DNA of 50,594 nucleotides from Pseudomonadota bacterium. Lineage in GTDB: Bacteria; Desulfobacterota; Desulfobulbia; Desulfobulbales; SURF-16. The stretch covers positions 1-50,594 of the forward strand of contig JAHIVT010000116.1 in NCBI GenBank assembly GCA_018816555.1, given 5' to 3'. Shown here piece by piece: positions 24,146 to 32,306 of the stretch. Positions within the stretch are counted from its first letter, which is position 1. Each line of letters begins with the position of its first letter. The notes under the pieces are model-generated. The model was not told where the DNA came from and did no database searches. It saw only the letters and a list, made by a program, of their open reading frames with translations. The translations under genes and the position numbers were made by a program.

Positions 24146-24208
24146 TTAGTTGAGCGTTAAAAGAATGAAGCCTACAAATACCAGGATGATTTTGTTGAAA
24201 ATAGCCAT
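24146..24208 (-). CDS. Putative 20-residue hydrophobic micro-protein
   Basis: ATG at 24208 with a GGAGAG Shine-Dalgarno at normal spacing encodes MAIFNKIILVFVGFILLTLN and a TAA stop. It is one lysine-led membrane helix, like known single-span regulatory micro-proteins. It lies 62 nt downstream of xdhB on the same strand, so it may be the last gene of that transcript. After the stop the octamer ACGCTCAA is directly repeated. Coding status is unproven. Confidence 0.4.
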   Translation of the reverse strand: MAIFNKIILVFVGFILLTLN

Positions 24209-24270
24209 GGTTCTCTCCGTTAATCCAACGAGTTTGCAGAAAAAGCCTTTTTCCGATAACTGGACGTCTC

Positions 24271-26535
24271 CTACTCCGCAGGGGGCAGTCCTTCCAGTTG
24301 CCGCAGGATCTGTTCATTGGTGAGGGGCGCCCGGATCAGATCGCAAGGAATGTCGCGAACGGATCGCATGGCTGCCCGGATAGCGAAAAAAGCGCCGATG
24401 CCATACATGAAAGGAGGTTCGCCGATGGCCTTGCTCTGCATGACGGCGCCGGGGGCGGAGGGGTCTTCCAGAAAATCCACCTCGATCCTGGGAGGAGCGA
24501 AATGAAAGTCGGGAATCTTGTAGCTGCTCAGTGAATCCGACAGCAGCCTGCCTTCCGGACTATGCACCAGTTCTTCGATGGTCAACCAACCGATGCCCTG
24601 CACAACGGCGCCCTCAACCTGCCCCCTGTCGACTAAAAGATCCAGGCTGCGTCCCGCATCGTGAATGATCTGCACCGATTCGATCGCGGCAGTGCCGCGC
24701 AGAGCGTCCAGGCGCGCCTCGACGACCGCAGTACCGCAGACATGATAGGCAAAGGGGTGGCCTTTTTCGTTTTTTTTATCATAGTGGATGTCCGGAGTGG
24801 CATAGAATGCGTGCGCCGACAGATCAACCCGTTGGCTGTAAGCCGTTTGCACCAGGGTATGCCAATCGAGTGGGCCGCATGTGTCACCGATCCACACCCG
24901 TTCCTCCCGGATGGCGATCCGTTCCGGGGTGGTGTCGTGCAGCGCGGCGGCCACCGTCTTGAGGCGTTCCATGATGAGGCGGCAGGCGATGACGGCGGCG
25001 GCGCCATTCAGATCGGTACCCGTGCTGGCCGAAGTAGGCGATATGTTGGCAACACGAGTCGTGTTCGTGCTTTCCAGTCGCACCCGTGTCTCAGCAATGC
25101 CGAGTGCGAAGGCGACGATGCGGCGCAGCTTGGTCAGAACCCCCTGCCCCATTTCAACCGCGCCGGTACTGACGCTTACACTCCCGTCAAAGTAGATGTG
25201 CACCAGTGCACCCGCCTGGTTCAGCGTCGTGTTGGTAAACGAGATGCCGAAACAGATGGGCATAATTGCAAGGCCGCGCTTGAGGTAGGGTGATGTCTCG
25301 TTGTGCCGGGCGATTTCTTCCCGGCGTGCTTTGACATCGAAACGCGCCAGGGCCGTCTCGAAACTGCGCCGGCTGGCGTCCCCCTCGATCCTCATGCCGA
25401 AGGGCAGCTCGTTCCCTGGCCGGAGCAGATTAGCCTGCTGGAGTTGCAAGGCCGGAATATTCAGGATTTCGGCTGCCGCCGCAATTGCCGATTCCATGAC
25501 AAACATGGCCTGGGGAGCGCCGAAACCGCGGAATGCCGTAAAGGGTGGCAGGTTTGTGCGGCAGCACATGCCGGTGATTTGTACGTTTGGGATGAAGTAG
25601 CTGTTGGTGGCGTGAAACAGGCTTCGTTCGAGGATGGCGGGTGAAAGGTCGGCTGCGGCGCCCGAGTTCTGGTAGTAGGTGGCTTCGAAAGCCAGGAACC
25701 TGCCGTTGCCATCGAGCCCGAGGCGGTAGTCGGTGGAGTAAGGATGGCGCTTGCCCGTCATGCGCATGTCTTCATGGCGAAGCAGGACGAGCTTGACCGG
25801 GCGCTGCAGATTTTGCGCTGCGAGAGCGGCCATTGCAGCCCACGGCGTGGCCTGTTCCTCCTTTCCACCGAAGGCGCCGCCCAGGCGTTGGACTTCTACC
25901 TCGATGTTATGCATGGGGCAGGCCAGGATGCGGGCCGCCACACGTTGGACAACAGAGGGGGATTGGGTTCCGGTATAGAGGCGCATGCGGCCGCGCGCCT
26001 CCGGGATCGCCAGGGCAGCCTGTGTCTCGAGATAGAGATGTTCCTGGCCGCCCGAGTCGACGCGACCGGCAACTATGGTTGCGCAACGGGCCCATGCCTC
26101 GTCAACGTTGCCCAGGGACAGGGTGCGCGCCGGGGCAATCAGGTCGCCGCGGGCGGCGGCCCGGCGTGGATCGAACTCCGGCGGTCGTTTATCGATGTCG
26201 ATCGCGATGCGCTTTACTGCCTCGCGCGCCTGGGCCGACGATTCCGCAACGACAACCGCGATGGGTTGGCCGACATAGTGGACCTCATCCTCGGCAAGCA
26301 ATGGCTCATCCTCGATAATGACTCCCAACTGATTCTCACCGGGAATATCGCGGGCCGTGAAGATGGCGATCACGCCCGGCGCCATCGCGGCTGATTCGAC
26401 ATCCATGGCGCGGATGGCACCGTGTGCCACGGGAGAGCCGAACACGGCGGCATGGAGTGTGCCGGCGGGTTCGGGCAGGTCATCCACGAAAAGCGATTCC
26501 GCGCGGACGTGCGCGAAGGTATCCGGTGAACTCAT
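24271..26535 (-). CDS. xdhB: Xanthine dehydrogenase, molybdopterin-binding subunit
   Basis: 754 residues, the molybdenum-cofactor subunit of an XdhA2B2-type enzyme that oxidises hypoxanthine and xanthine to urate. Active-site landmarks are RLGGAFGGKE, PPFTAFRGFGAPQ (the substrate-orienting Arg), VEMGQG and GEPPFMYG (catalytic base Glu near the C-terminus). The start is the ATG at 26535, overlapping the xdhA stop as ATGA, so translation is coupled. Size matches the Rhodobacter-type subunit. The cofactor-inserting chaperone XdhC is not encoded here. Base composition is visibly more GC-rich than the flanks, suggesting acquisition. Confidence 0.92.
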   Translation of the reverse strand: MSSPDTFAHVRAESLFVDDLPEPAGTLHAAVFGSPVAHGAIRAMDVESAAMAPGVIAIFTARDIPGENQLGVIIEDEPLLAEDEVHYVGQPIAVVVAESSAQAREAVKRIAIDIDKRPPEFDPRRAAARGDLIAPARTLSLGNVDEAWARCATIVAGRVDSGGQEHLYLETQAALAIPEARGRMRLYTGTQSPSVVQRVAARILACPMHNIEVEVQRLGGAFGGKEEQATPWAAMAALAAQNLQRPVKLVLLRHEDMRMTGKRHPYSTDYRLGLDGNGRFLAFEATYYQNSGAAADLSPAILERSLFHATNSYFIPNVQITGMCCRTNLPPFTAFRGFGAPQAMFVMESAIAAAAEILNIPALQLQQANLLRPGNELPFGMRIEGDASRRSFETALARFDVKARREEIARHNETSPYLKRGLAIMPICFGISFTNTTLNQAGALVHIYFDGSVSVSTGAVEMGQGVLTKLRRIVAFALGIAETRVRLESTNTTRVANISPTSASTGTDLNGAAAVIACRLIMERLKTVAAALHDTTPERIAIREERVWIGDTCGPLDWHTLVQTAYSQRVDLSAHAFYATPDIHYDKKNEKGHPFAYHVCGTAVVEARLDALRGTAAIESVQIIHDAGRSLDLLVDRGQVEGAVVQGIGWLTIEELVHSPEGRLLSDSLSSYKIPDFHFAPPRIEVDFLEDPSAPGAVMQSKAIGEPPFMYGIGAFFAIRAAMRSVRDIPCDLIRAPLTNEQILRQLEGLPPAE

Positions 26536-27944
26536 GGCAGTAATTCCTCCAAGGCAAGGCGCGGGAAGCACTCGACGAAGTGGGCAATGACCAGTCGCCG
26601 CAAGAGGCTGCGTTTGTAATGGGCCGTGCCGCGTACGTCATCAATGGGTGCAATCTCCGCATCAACGAGCTGGGTTAGTTCCATCACCGTTTCAATGGAA
26701 ACGGGTTTGCCGGACAAATAGGCCGAGCTCCGGGTAAGAAAGAGCGGGGAGGGGGCGACGCCGCCCGCGGAGAGCCGGGCCTTGGTAATGTATCCGTCCA
26801 CCTCTTCCACGAGCATGGCCGTGTTGACACTGGCAATATCGAGATGCTCCCGTCGTGATACTTTCTCGAAGTTAAAGCGGTTTCCGAGTGGGGGGCAGGG
26901 GAACCTGATCTCGGTGACCAGTTCGCCCTCGTTCAGGTCAAACTGTTTATAGCCCCGATAAAATGCATCGAGGGAAACACACCGTACACCGCTCGGGCCG
27001 CGAATCGTCAGGCGCGCGTTGAGCGCCAGCAGAAGAATGGTCAGATCCCCGATGGGGGAGGCGTTGATGATGTTGCCAGCCAGGGTGGCGCGGTTGCGAA
27101 TGAGCGTTGACGATACGAGTCCAAGTGCGCGTTCCCACGCGGGAAGTCTTTCGCGCAGCCGTGTATCGCCTTTGAGCTCCTCCACCGTCGTCGTTGCGCC
27201 GATAATGATAGTGTCCTTTTCGATGCGAATGCCGTGCAGCCGGAGGTCTTTGCTCAGGAAGTACAGCGCATGGTTTTGCAGGCGATCGGCTTGCTGGACG
27301 AAGAGGTCGGTCCCGCCTGCGACGGGCACCGGGGTTTCATGGGCGGTTTTAGGGGATTCGTTTGTTGCAATGTTGTCCAGTCTTGAAGCCATGTCAAGAA
27401 AGTATGCGGGCAGGATCGAGGCCTCGACAAGTGTATGAATGCGATTGAGAGGATCGGCTAAGATGGTGTCGATACTGGCGACGAGCCGCTCAATGGCCCG
27501 GAGAATCGACGTGTAGCCCGTGCATCGGCAGATGTTGCCTTCGACAGCGGCGAGGGCATCTTCCATAGCAAGCGAGGTGCTGGTAAGTAGAAATCCCGTC
27601 AGCGCCACGACGATACCTGGAGTACAGAAGCCGCATTGGGTGGCGCCCTCATCGACGATAGCCTGCTGGACGGGAGAGAGCCCGTCGCCGTTGAGGCCCT
27701 CAATGGTTACAAGGTGTTTGCCGTCCAGGTCGCCGACAGGCAAAAGACAGGATGCCGCGGAACGGTACTGTACGCCGTCGGGGGAGCGGCTGCCGACCAG
27801 GACAGTGCACGCGCCGCAGTCCCCTTCGCGACATCCTTCCTTGGTCCCCTTGAGGTTTCGTTCCCGGCGCAGGAGGTCCAGCAGTGTGGTTCCCGGCGCG
27901 GTGGTTGTGCTGATGAGGTCGCGGTTGAGAATGAATCGGATCAT
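26532..27944 (-). CDS. xdhA: Xanthine dehydrogenase, iron-sulfur and FAD subunit
   Basis: 470 residues. An N-terminal plant-type [2Fe-2S] domain (CREGDCGAC near 38-46) is followed by an alpha-helical [2Fe-2S] domain (QCGFCTPG and ICRCTGY) and a C-terminal FAD domain (PVAGGTDLFVQ, IGATTTVEEL, NRATLAGNIINASPIGD). This single-chain FeS/FAD layout is that of bacterial XdhA. Electrons from the Mo site pass through both clusters to FAD and then to NAD or a ferredoxin. The ATG at 27944 has a GGAGTG Shine-Dalgarno; the frame continues further upstream without one. Confidence 0.92.
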   Translation of the reverse strand: MIRFILNRDLISTTTAPGTTLLDLLRRERNLKGTKEGCREGDCGACTVLVGSRSPDGVQYRSAASCLLPVGDLDGKHLVTIEGLNGDGLSPVQQAIVDEGATQCGFCTPGIVVALTGFLLTSTSLAMEDALAAVEGNICRCTGYTSILRAIERLVASIDTILADPLNRIHTLVEASILPAYFLDMASRLDNIATNESPKTAHETPVPVAGGTDLFVQQADRLQNHALYFLSKDLRLHGIRIEKDTIIIGATTTVEELKGDTRLRERLPAWERALGLVSSTLIRNRATLAGNIINASPIGDLTILLLALNARLTIRGPSGVRCVSLDAFYRGYKQFDLNEGELVTEIRFPCPPLGNRFNFEKVSRREHLDIASVNTAMLVEEVDGYITKARLSAGGVAPSPLFLTRSSAYLSGKPVSIETVMELTQLVDAEIAPIDDVRGTAHYKRSLLRRLVIAHFVECFPRLALEELLP

Positions 27945-28028
27945 GGTCACTCCGTGTGTTTCTGGTCCATACAGAGTATATAGACCGCTCTCCTTTTTTC
28001 CCTCATTAGATACCCTCTCCAATCATTT

Positions 28029-28067
28029 CAAAAAAATAGTCGGGCTACCTTATCAAGTAACCCGGCT
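28029..28067 (-). terminator. Terminator-like hairpin upstream of xdhA
   Basis: On the minus strand, an 11-bp stem (28057-28067 with 28038-28048, one mismatch and one G-U) is followed by ATTTTTTT. It lies 85 nt before the xdhA start on the same strand, so it either ends a former upstream transcript or acts as an attenuator in the xdhAB leader. Confidence 0.6.
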
Positions 28068-28373
28068 TTGATTGTAAATATGTTTGTCTGGCATTTGTCA
28101 ATATCGCTGCACCACTTTTAGTATTTTTATCTATCCTGAGAATCTTTACAAAATGATTAAATAGATGCAAATATGTCAAATTGTCGCGGCTAGTTATGGT
28201 TATGCGCAAAACGAAAGATTCGCAATGGAAACCCTTAATCTTGAACCATATGCTATGAGTTGAGATGACTTCCTGATTCTTCCATGCAGGTAGACATCCT
28301 CACATTTGGCAAACAAATTCTTTAGAGACTTTACCCTTGGCAGCCTTAACCATAAAAGAGGAGGGGAATTACA

Positions 28374-28381
28374 AATGGAAT
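28374..28381. repeat. Target-site duplication, left copy
   Basis: AATGGAAT, repeated at 29434-29441 on the other side of the IS. Because the element ends and the target share bases, the duplication can be read as 8 to 10 bp. Confidence 0.75.
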
Positions 28382-29433
28382 TGTGATTACCAACGAACTT
28401 CAGCCAACTTTAGAAGACGTTGGGGCATAGGCGGAGTACGCATGGACACACAAGCAAGTCGGTCTACAATTTTATGCAGATCAAACCGCCTATTGAAACG
28501 ATAACAAAATTCTGCGAGATAACGAGGCAAATGGCGAGTGCTGACATGGTGATAGGTGCCATGGAGAGCATTCTTCACGTTTCCGATCATGACGTTAACC
28601 CATTTAAAGACTTTATCCACATCATATCCATTTTCCGTATGGGTGATAACAGCTTCATGGTTACACTTTGCCTCTTTGACTCCTGGGAAGCAGTTTAAAC
28701 CATCGGAGACAACCAAGCTAAATGGACTCAGGTGTTTTTTTCCCCATGCGGATATTTCGTCCTTCAAGAAGCCAGTTACACGACTCAATCGCATTTTGAT
28801 GGGGTGGCCTTCTTCTGATAGGGAAACAGAGGCTAAAAAAGGAATTTTGCCGGTTGCTCCCCGTCCGCGTACTCCGTCCTGTTTCTTGCCTCCCCAGTAT
28901 GCATCATCTATCAAAATGAGATTTCTTAATGGTCTGCTGTCATCTTGTTCTTTCATTGTTTGCTGGATTTTGTGCTTGATCCGCAAGGCTGTGTTGGCAG
29001 AAACTCCCAGAGTACGACCAAGGTTCAACGATGAAATTCCATCTTTTGATTGCGTGATGAGATATATGGCGAGGAACCACACTGTTAACGGAAGTTTGGT
29101 AGAGGCAAAGATGGTTCGAGAAAGCAGTGAAGTTTGGGTTCGGCAGTAATGACACTGAAAAACATTTCGAGTTTGAATTTCACAGTGCCCCTTGGAGCCA
29201 CATTTAGGACAAACAAATCCATTGGGCCAGCGGAAGCGTAACAGAGACTGATAGCATTTGTCTTCATCTCCGTATTTGGATAAAAATTCTGTCAAACTTA
29301 AACCTTGTTGAAACTGAATTTTATTCTTCGCCATGATAATCCTCCTTGGTAATGATTTAGGAGCATTATCCCATAACTGGTAGGACAAATAGCGTCCTAC
29401 CATAAATAAGGCTGAAGATTAGTGGTAATCACA
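28382..29433 (-). mobile_element. Complete IS1595-family insertion sequence
   Basis: About 1052 bp, one transposase gene. The terminal inverted repeats are 24 bp: outer 11 bp identical (TGTGATTACCA), 5 variable, then CTTCAGCC identical. The 8-bp direct duplication AATGGAAT flanks it, as expected for IS1595. Intact transposase, matching ends and perfect duplication point to a recent insertion. Confidence 0.88.
28387..29334 (-). CDS. IS1595-family transposase
   Basis: 315 residues. An N-terminal zinc ribbon (CPKCGSKGHC ... CHYC, about 31-57) is followed by an HTH-like segment (SLNLGRTLGVSANTALRIKH) and an ISXO2-like catalytic domain with D of DDAYWGGK, D of SDGLNCF and the N/K position in VNVMIGNVKNAL, the DDN(K) variant of this family. 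The ATG at 29334 has a perfect AAGGAGG Shine-Dalgarno; the frame extends to the IS end without another signal. The stop lies 5 nt from the inner edge of the left terminus. Confidence 0.92.
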   Translation of the reverse strand: MAKNKIQFQQGLSLTEFLSKYGDEDKCYQSLLRFRWPNGFVCPKCGSKGHCEIQTRNVFQCHYCRTQTSLLSRTIFASTKLPLTVWFLAIYLITQSKDGISSLNLGRTLGVSANTALRIKHKIQQTMKEQDDSRPLRNLILIDDAYWGGKKQDGVRGRGATGKIPFLASVSLSEEGHPIKMRLSRVTGFLKDEISAWGKKHLSPFSLVVSDGLNCFPGVKEAKCNHEAVITHTENGYDVDKVFKWVNVMIGNVKNALHGTYHHVSTRHLPRYLAEFCYRFNRRFDLHKIVDRLACVSMRTPPMPQRLLKLAEVRW

Positions 29434-29441
29434 AATGGAAT
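29434..29441. repeat. Target-site duplication, right copy
   Basis: AATGGAAT, identical to 28374-28381. Confidence 0.75.
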
Positions 29442-29527
29442 TGATTTAACGGGGGGTGACTTCGTAAATTCATTCAGGAGGTTAAAAAAATAAAGTTGGA
29501 CAGGGGTTGGACAAAATAACGATAAAC

Positions 29528-29562
29528 AAAAAAAGGGTTTACGGAATTATCCGAAAACCCTT
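29528..29562 (-). terminator. Rho-independent terminator of the tRNA gene
   Basis: On the minus strand the stem AAGGGTTT.CGGA / TCCG.AAACCCTT is followed by a T-run, 9 nt beyond the CCA end of tRNA-Arg. Confidence 0.8.
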
Positions 29563-29570
29563 GGTATTAC

Positions 29571-29647
29571 TGGCGCGCCCGACAGGATTCGAACCTGTGA
29601 CCTACGGCTTAGAAGGCCGGTGCTCTATCCTGCTGAGCTACGGGCGC
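29571..29647 (-). tRNA. tRNA-Arg, anticodon UCU
   Basis: 77 nt with encoded CCA. Acceptor GCGCCCG/CGGGCGC, D stem GCTC/GAGC, anticodon loop CTTCTAA, T arm ACAGG TTCGAAT CCTGT. Positions 34-36 read TCT (decodes AGA). The outermost anticodon-stem pair (27-43) is C with T, a mismatch where A-T would be usual. A TATAAAA box lies just before the 5' end. Confidence 0.95.
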
Positions 29648-29853
29648 ATGAATTTTATAGGCAAAATTTAAAGACGATTTTTAGCATGAGAAACCATAAT
29701 TTGCAACTCAATTTCTCTAGTCGCGCGCACCCTTGGTCATGATTTGACTTGTATGTTGCCTGACGGCTATTGTCCTTGTATCATGTGTTTGGCGTTCCGG
29801 CAGAGCCTGATGTTGTCCCCACCAATTTTTTTAACGAATTTTTTAAGGTCGCC

Positions 29854-30192
29854 ATGTATTCTTCCAGACGTATAGAAAGAGAAGCCAAAACCATTGAGGC
29901 CATGATTCGCATCTACTGCCGGAAGTTGCATCATGGCGGCCAGCCGCTCTGCGCCGAGTGCAGCGAGCTACTGGAATATGCCCGCCTGCGTTTAAGGAAA
30001 TGCCCTTTTCAGCAAGGTAAAACGACCTGCGGTAACTGTGCGGTCCACTGCTACAAAACGGCGATGCGGGAAAGAATCAGAAAGGTGATGCGATATGTGG
30101 GGCCGCGTATGATGCTGTATCATCCCTATCTGGGTTTCATGCACCTGGTGGACGGCTGGCGCAAAAAACCGAAGAAATTCCGGTCTCGCTAA
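29854..30192 (+). CDS. YgbA-like protein (nitrous oxide-stimulated promoter family)
   Basis: 112 residues matching the YgbA_NO family across its length. Blocks: IEREAKTIEAMIRIYC, LCAECSELLEYARLRLRKCP, KTTCGNCAVHCYK, MRERIRKVMRYVGPRMMLYHP. It has seven cysteines, six of them in an iron- or zinc-like arrangement. In enterobacteria ygbA is in the NsrR regulon and helps growth after nitrosative stress; the biochemical role is unknown. The frame opens at 29770, but the ATG at 29854 has an AAGG Shine-Dalgarno and begins the conserved part. It fits a cell that meets NO as a by-product of nitrite reduction. Confidence 0.88.
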   Translation: MYSSRRIEREAKTIEAMIRIYCRKLHHGGQPLCAECSELLEYARLRLRKCPFQQGKTTCGNCAVHCYKTAMRERIRKVMRYVGPRMMLYHPYLGFMHLVDGWRKKPKKFRSR

Positions 30193-30215
30193 GCACTTCA
30201 AGTACTTTAAATACT

Positions 30216-31643
30216 TTAGTATTTCACCCGCACCCGATAGGTCAGGGTGATTGAGCCGAGAGACGGCACCGGCACCTGCCAGACTGCCGTGTTGCTTGCT
30301 GCCTTTTCATGGGGCAGCGACTCTTCCAGCATCTCCCAGTCGCCGGGGATGGGTTCCACCACCTTGACGGTTACCGCTTCCTTCTTGCCGTTTTTCAGTT
30401 CAATGCGAAAGGCGCCTTCATACACGTAGTCATAGCGGGTAAAACCGGCCACTTTTTTAAAATCCGTCTGTTTTCTGTTTGCCGTGACGTCAAAGGAGTC
30501 GCCGAGTTTCAGGCGCAGGGTCTCGTTTTCCGGGGTGTGATCGATGCGGTCTTCGCCGACAAACTGCAGCCTGTCCCGGGAATCCTTTTTGTAGACACGC
30601 ACCACCCCTTTCGGCAGGGGAAGCCCCAGATGGTTTTCCTTGCTGTTGGCGATCTCCACAAAAACGCCGATTTTCATTTTCTGGCCGAGTTCGCCGTACT
30701 GGCTGTGGTAATAATAGTCGGCGCCCTGCAGGATCAGCTCTTTGCGGCAGGGGACCTGGCCGGCCTGCAGCAGAGCCACCTGCTTGGTCTGATTATCCCC
30801 GATAGTGGTTGGCCGCTCCAGGGTGTAAAGATGATACTCGAACATCTGTTCCTCGGCCATGGCATCCATCTCCGCGCTCATGGCCATGGCCTTCTCCCTG
30901 TAGATCATGCGGTTTGGTTTTTCAGACGACACCTGATTGACATCTCCGGCCACCAGCTGCAGGCTGGCATTGTTGTAAGTGGCTCCGCTCTGGTTGGTGA
31001 GGGTGACCCAGCCGTTGATATCCATGGCATTATCCGCCGGGTTGAGCTCCGCCACATAGTCCGCCTGCCAGCCGAGGCCGCTGGTCAGATAACTGAGCTC
31101 CACCTGCTGGGACTTGTCCGTTCCGCTGTCGGCCAACATGGTCAGGGTAGGCCGGTCCCGCAGGTTTTCCGGCACATGGTCAAACACCAGACGGCCGGGG
31201 ATGCCTGTTTCGATATGGTCGCCCAGCTGGAGTACCACCCCGTTATTGGCGCTCAGCACTTTGGCTTTCTCCCGGGTTTCCTCGCCGGTGGTTGGGTGGG
31301 TTCTGATCACCGTCACCTCCTTGCCCACATATTTTTCCAGCAGGGCCTGGGGGGTGAGCAGATCAAACTCAAAGTTCTGCTCCAGGATGTCCAGATTGCC
31401 GCCGGAGAGCAAAGCGGTTTCCGGCTTGATCTGGGCGCTGACTTCCCGGAAGGCAAGGACGTTTTGCCCGGCGGGCAGTCTGATGGTGCGCCGGTCCTTG
31501 ACCAGGGCCAGATTCTGGTTGTAGATGGTGACGCTAACGCCCTGCTGGTCGGCCAGGGTGGTGGTGTATTCCTCGCTCAGGGCGGGCAGGCTGCAGGCCA
31601 GGCAGAGTACGGCTAATGATGCGGCAATGATGTTTTTTTTCAT
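30216..31643 (-). CDS. Exported DUF4139-domain protein
   Basis: 475 residues with a signal peptide (about 1-22, ending PALSEE). The C-terminal two thirds fit DUF4139 (SYLTSGLGWQADYVAELN, GWVTLTNQSGATYNNASLQLVAGDVNQ, TLTYRVRVKY). The N-terminal part is a beta-rich segment with YNQNLALVKDRRTIRLPAG. Function unknown; family members are predicted all-beta surface or periplasmic proteins. The ATG at 31643 has a GGAGAAG Shine-Dalgarno, which sits inside a possible alternative start at 31655. Confidence 0.85.
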   Translation of the reverse strand: MKKNIIAASLAVLCLACSLPALSEEYTTTLADQQGVSVTIYNQNLALVKDRRTIRLPAGQNVLAFREVSAQIKPETALLSGGNLDILEQNFEFDLLTPQALLEKYVGKEVTVIRTHPTTGEETREKAKVLSANNGVVLQLGDHIETGIPGRLVFDHVPENLRDRPTLTMLADSGTDKSQQVELSYLTSGLGWQADYVAELNPADNAMDINGWVTLTNQSGATYNNASLQLVAGDVNQVSSEKPNRMIYREKAMAMSAEMDAMAEEQMFEYHLYTLERPTTIGDNQTKQVALLQAGQVPCRKELILQGADYYYHSQYGELGQKMKIGVFVEIANSKENHLGLPLPKGVVRVYKKDSRDRLQFVGEDRIDHTPENETLRLKLGDSFDVTANRKQTDFKKVAGFTRYDYVYEGAFRIELKNGKKEAVTVKVVEPIPGDWEMLEESLPHEKAASNTAVWQVPVPSLGSITLTYRVRVKY

Positions 31644-31706
31644 TTTCTTCTCCATAGATTTACTGGTGGGGTTTGCCAGGGGAATTTGCTCTTTATTATA
31701 ACCAGG

Positions 31707-31735
31707 TTGACTGTTAAAAGTCCCTCTGTTATTTT
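31707..31735 (+). promoter_or_regulatory. Probable promoter of umuDC
   Basis: TTGACT (31707-31712), 17-bp spacer, TATTTT (31730-31735). The direct repeat CTGTTA, 9 nt, CTGTTA overlaps the spacer and -10. I did not recognise an E. coli-type LexA box. Confidence 0.5.
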
Positions 31736-31801
31736 CTGGAGAGGTTGTCGGCCGTTTTGACCGTTGCCCCTTTCTCCCCTCTCTGTAAAAGGAATGCTCA
31801 C

Positions 31802-32248
31802 ATGACAGCACCCCGCCTTGCTCCCTCCATTGCCGGCATTTACCGTTTTGAAAAAAAAAGCCAGGTGCTGCGCCCTCTTTTTTCCAGCGGCGTTTCCGCC
31901 GGCTTTCCCTCCCCGGCGGATGACTATATTGACCGGGAGCTGGACCTGAACGAATATCTGATCACCAATCCAGCTGCCACCTTTTTTGTCCGGGTTGCCG
32001 GGGATTCCATGATCGGCGCCGGCATCAATCATGATGATATTTTGATCGTTGATCGCTCCATTGAGCCGGTGTCCGGCAGGATTGTCATAGCCATTGTCGA
32101 TGGCGAGCTGACCGTAAAAAGACTGATAAAAAACGGAGACTGCTGCCGGCTGGTGGCGGAGAATCCCCTTTATCCCCCTACGGAAATCGAAAAGGAAATG
32201 GAGCTTGAGGTGTGGGGGGTGGTTACCTGCGCCATTCATCATTTGTAG
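31802..32248 (+). CDS. umuD: DNA polymerase V subunit UmuD (S24 self-cleaving peptidase)
   Basis: 148 residues. Auto-cleavage site Ala33-Gly34 (VSAGFPSP), catalytic Ser69 in GDSMIGAGI and Lys106 in TVKRLI. The spacing (35 and 37 residues) is identical to E. coli UmuD (25, 60, 97), though the cleaved bond is Ala-Gly, not Cys-Gly. After RecA-stimulated cleavage the product joins UmuC for translesion synthesis. ATG at 31802 chosen; an upstream ATG at 31745 lies near the predicted transcription start. The umuC gene follows 58 nt downstream. Confidence 0.93.
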   Translation: MTAPRLAPSIAGIYRFEKKSQVLRPLFSSGVSAGFPSPADDYIDRELDLNEYLITNPAATFFVRVAGDSMIGAGINHDDILIVDRSIEPVSGRIVIAIVDGELTVKRLIKNGDCCRLVAENPLYPPTEIEKEMELEVWGVVTCAIHHL

Positions 32249-32306
32249 CCTGGTGCTTGAAAAACTGCTGCACTGTTGCCTGCAGCCGCCTGAGGATACC
32301 TGTCCC

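Larger units (their letters stand above)
27945..28381. other. Intergenic region between xdhA and the IS element
   Basis: About 440 bp. Apart from the terminator-like hairpin listed separately I see no gene, and no guanine- or molybdenum-cofactor-riboswitch core. The last bases hold the IS target duplication. Confidence 0.5.

Noticed and set aside
28069-28381. Possible purine or molybdenum-cofactor riboswitch before xdhA
   Set aside because: No conserved core of either class was recognisable by eye on the minus strand.
31644-31801. LexA (SOS) box upstream of umuDC
   Set aside because: No match to the E. coli, Geobacter or Gram-positive consensus; only a CTGTTA direct repeat was seen.
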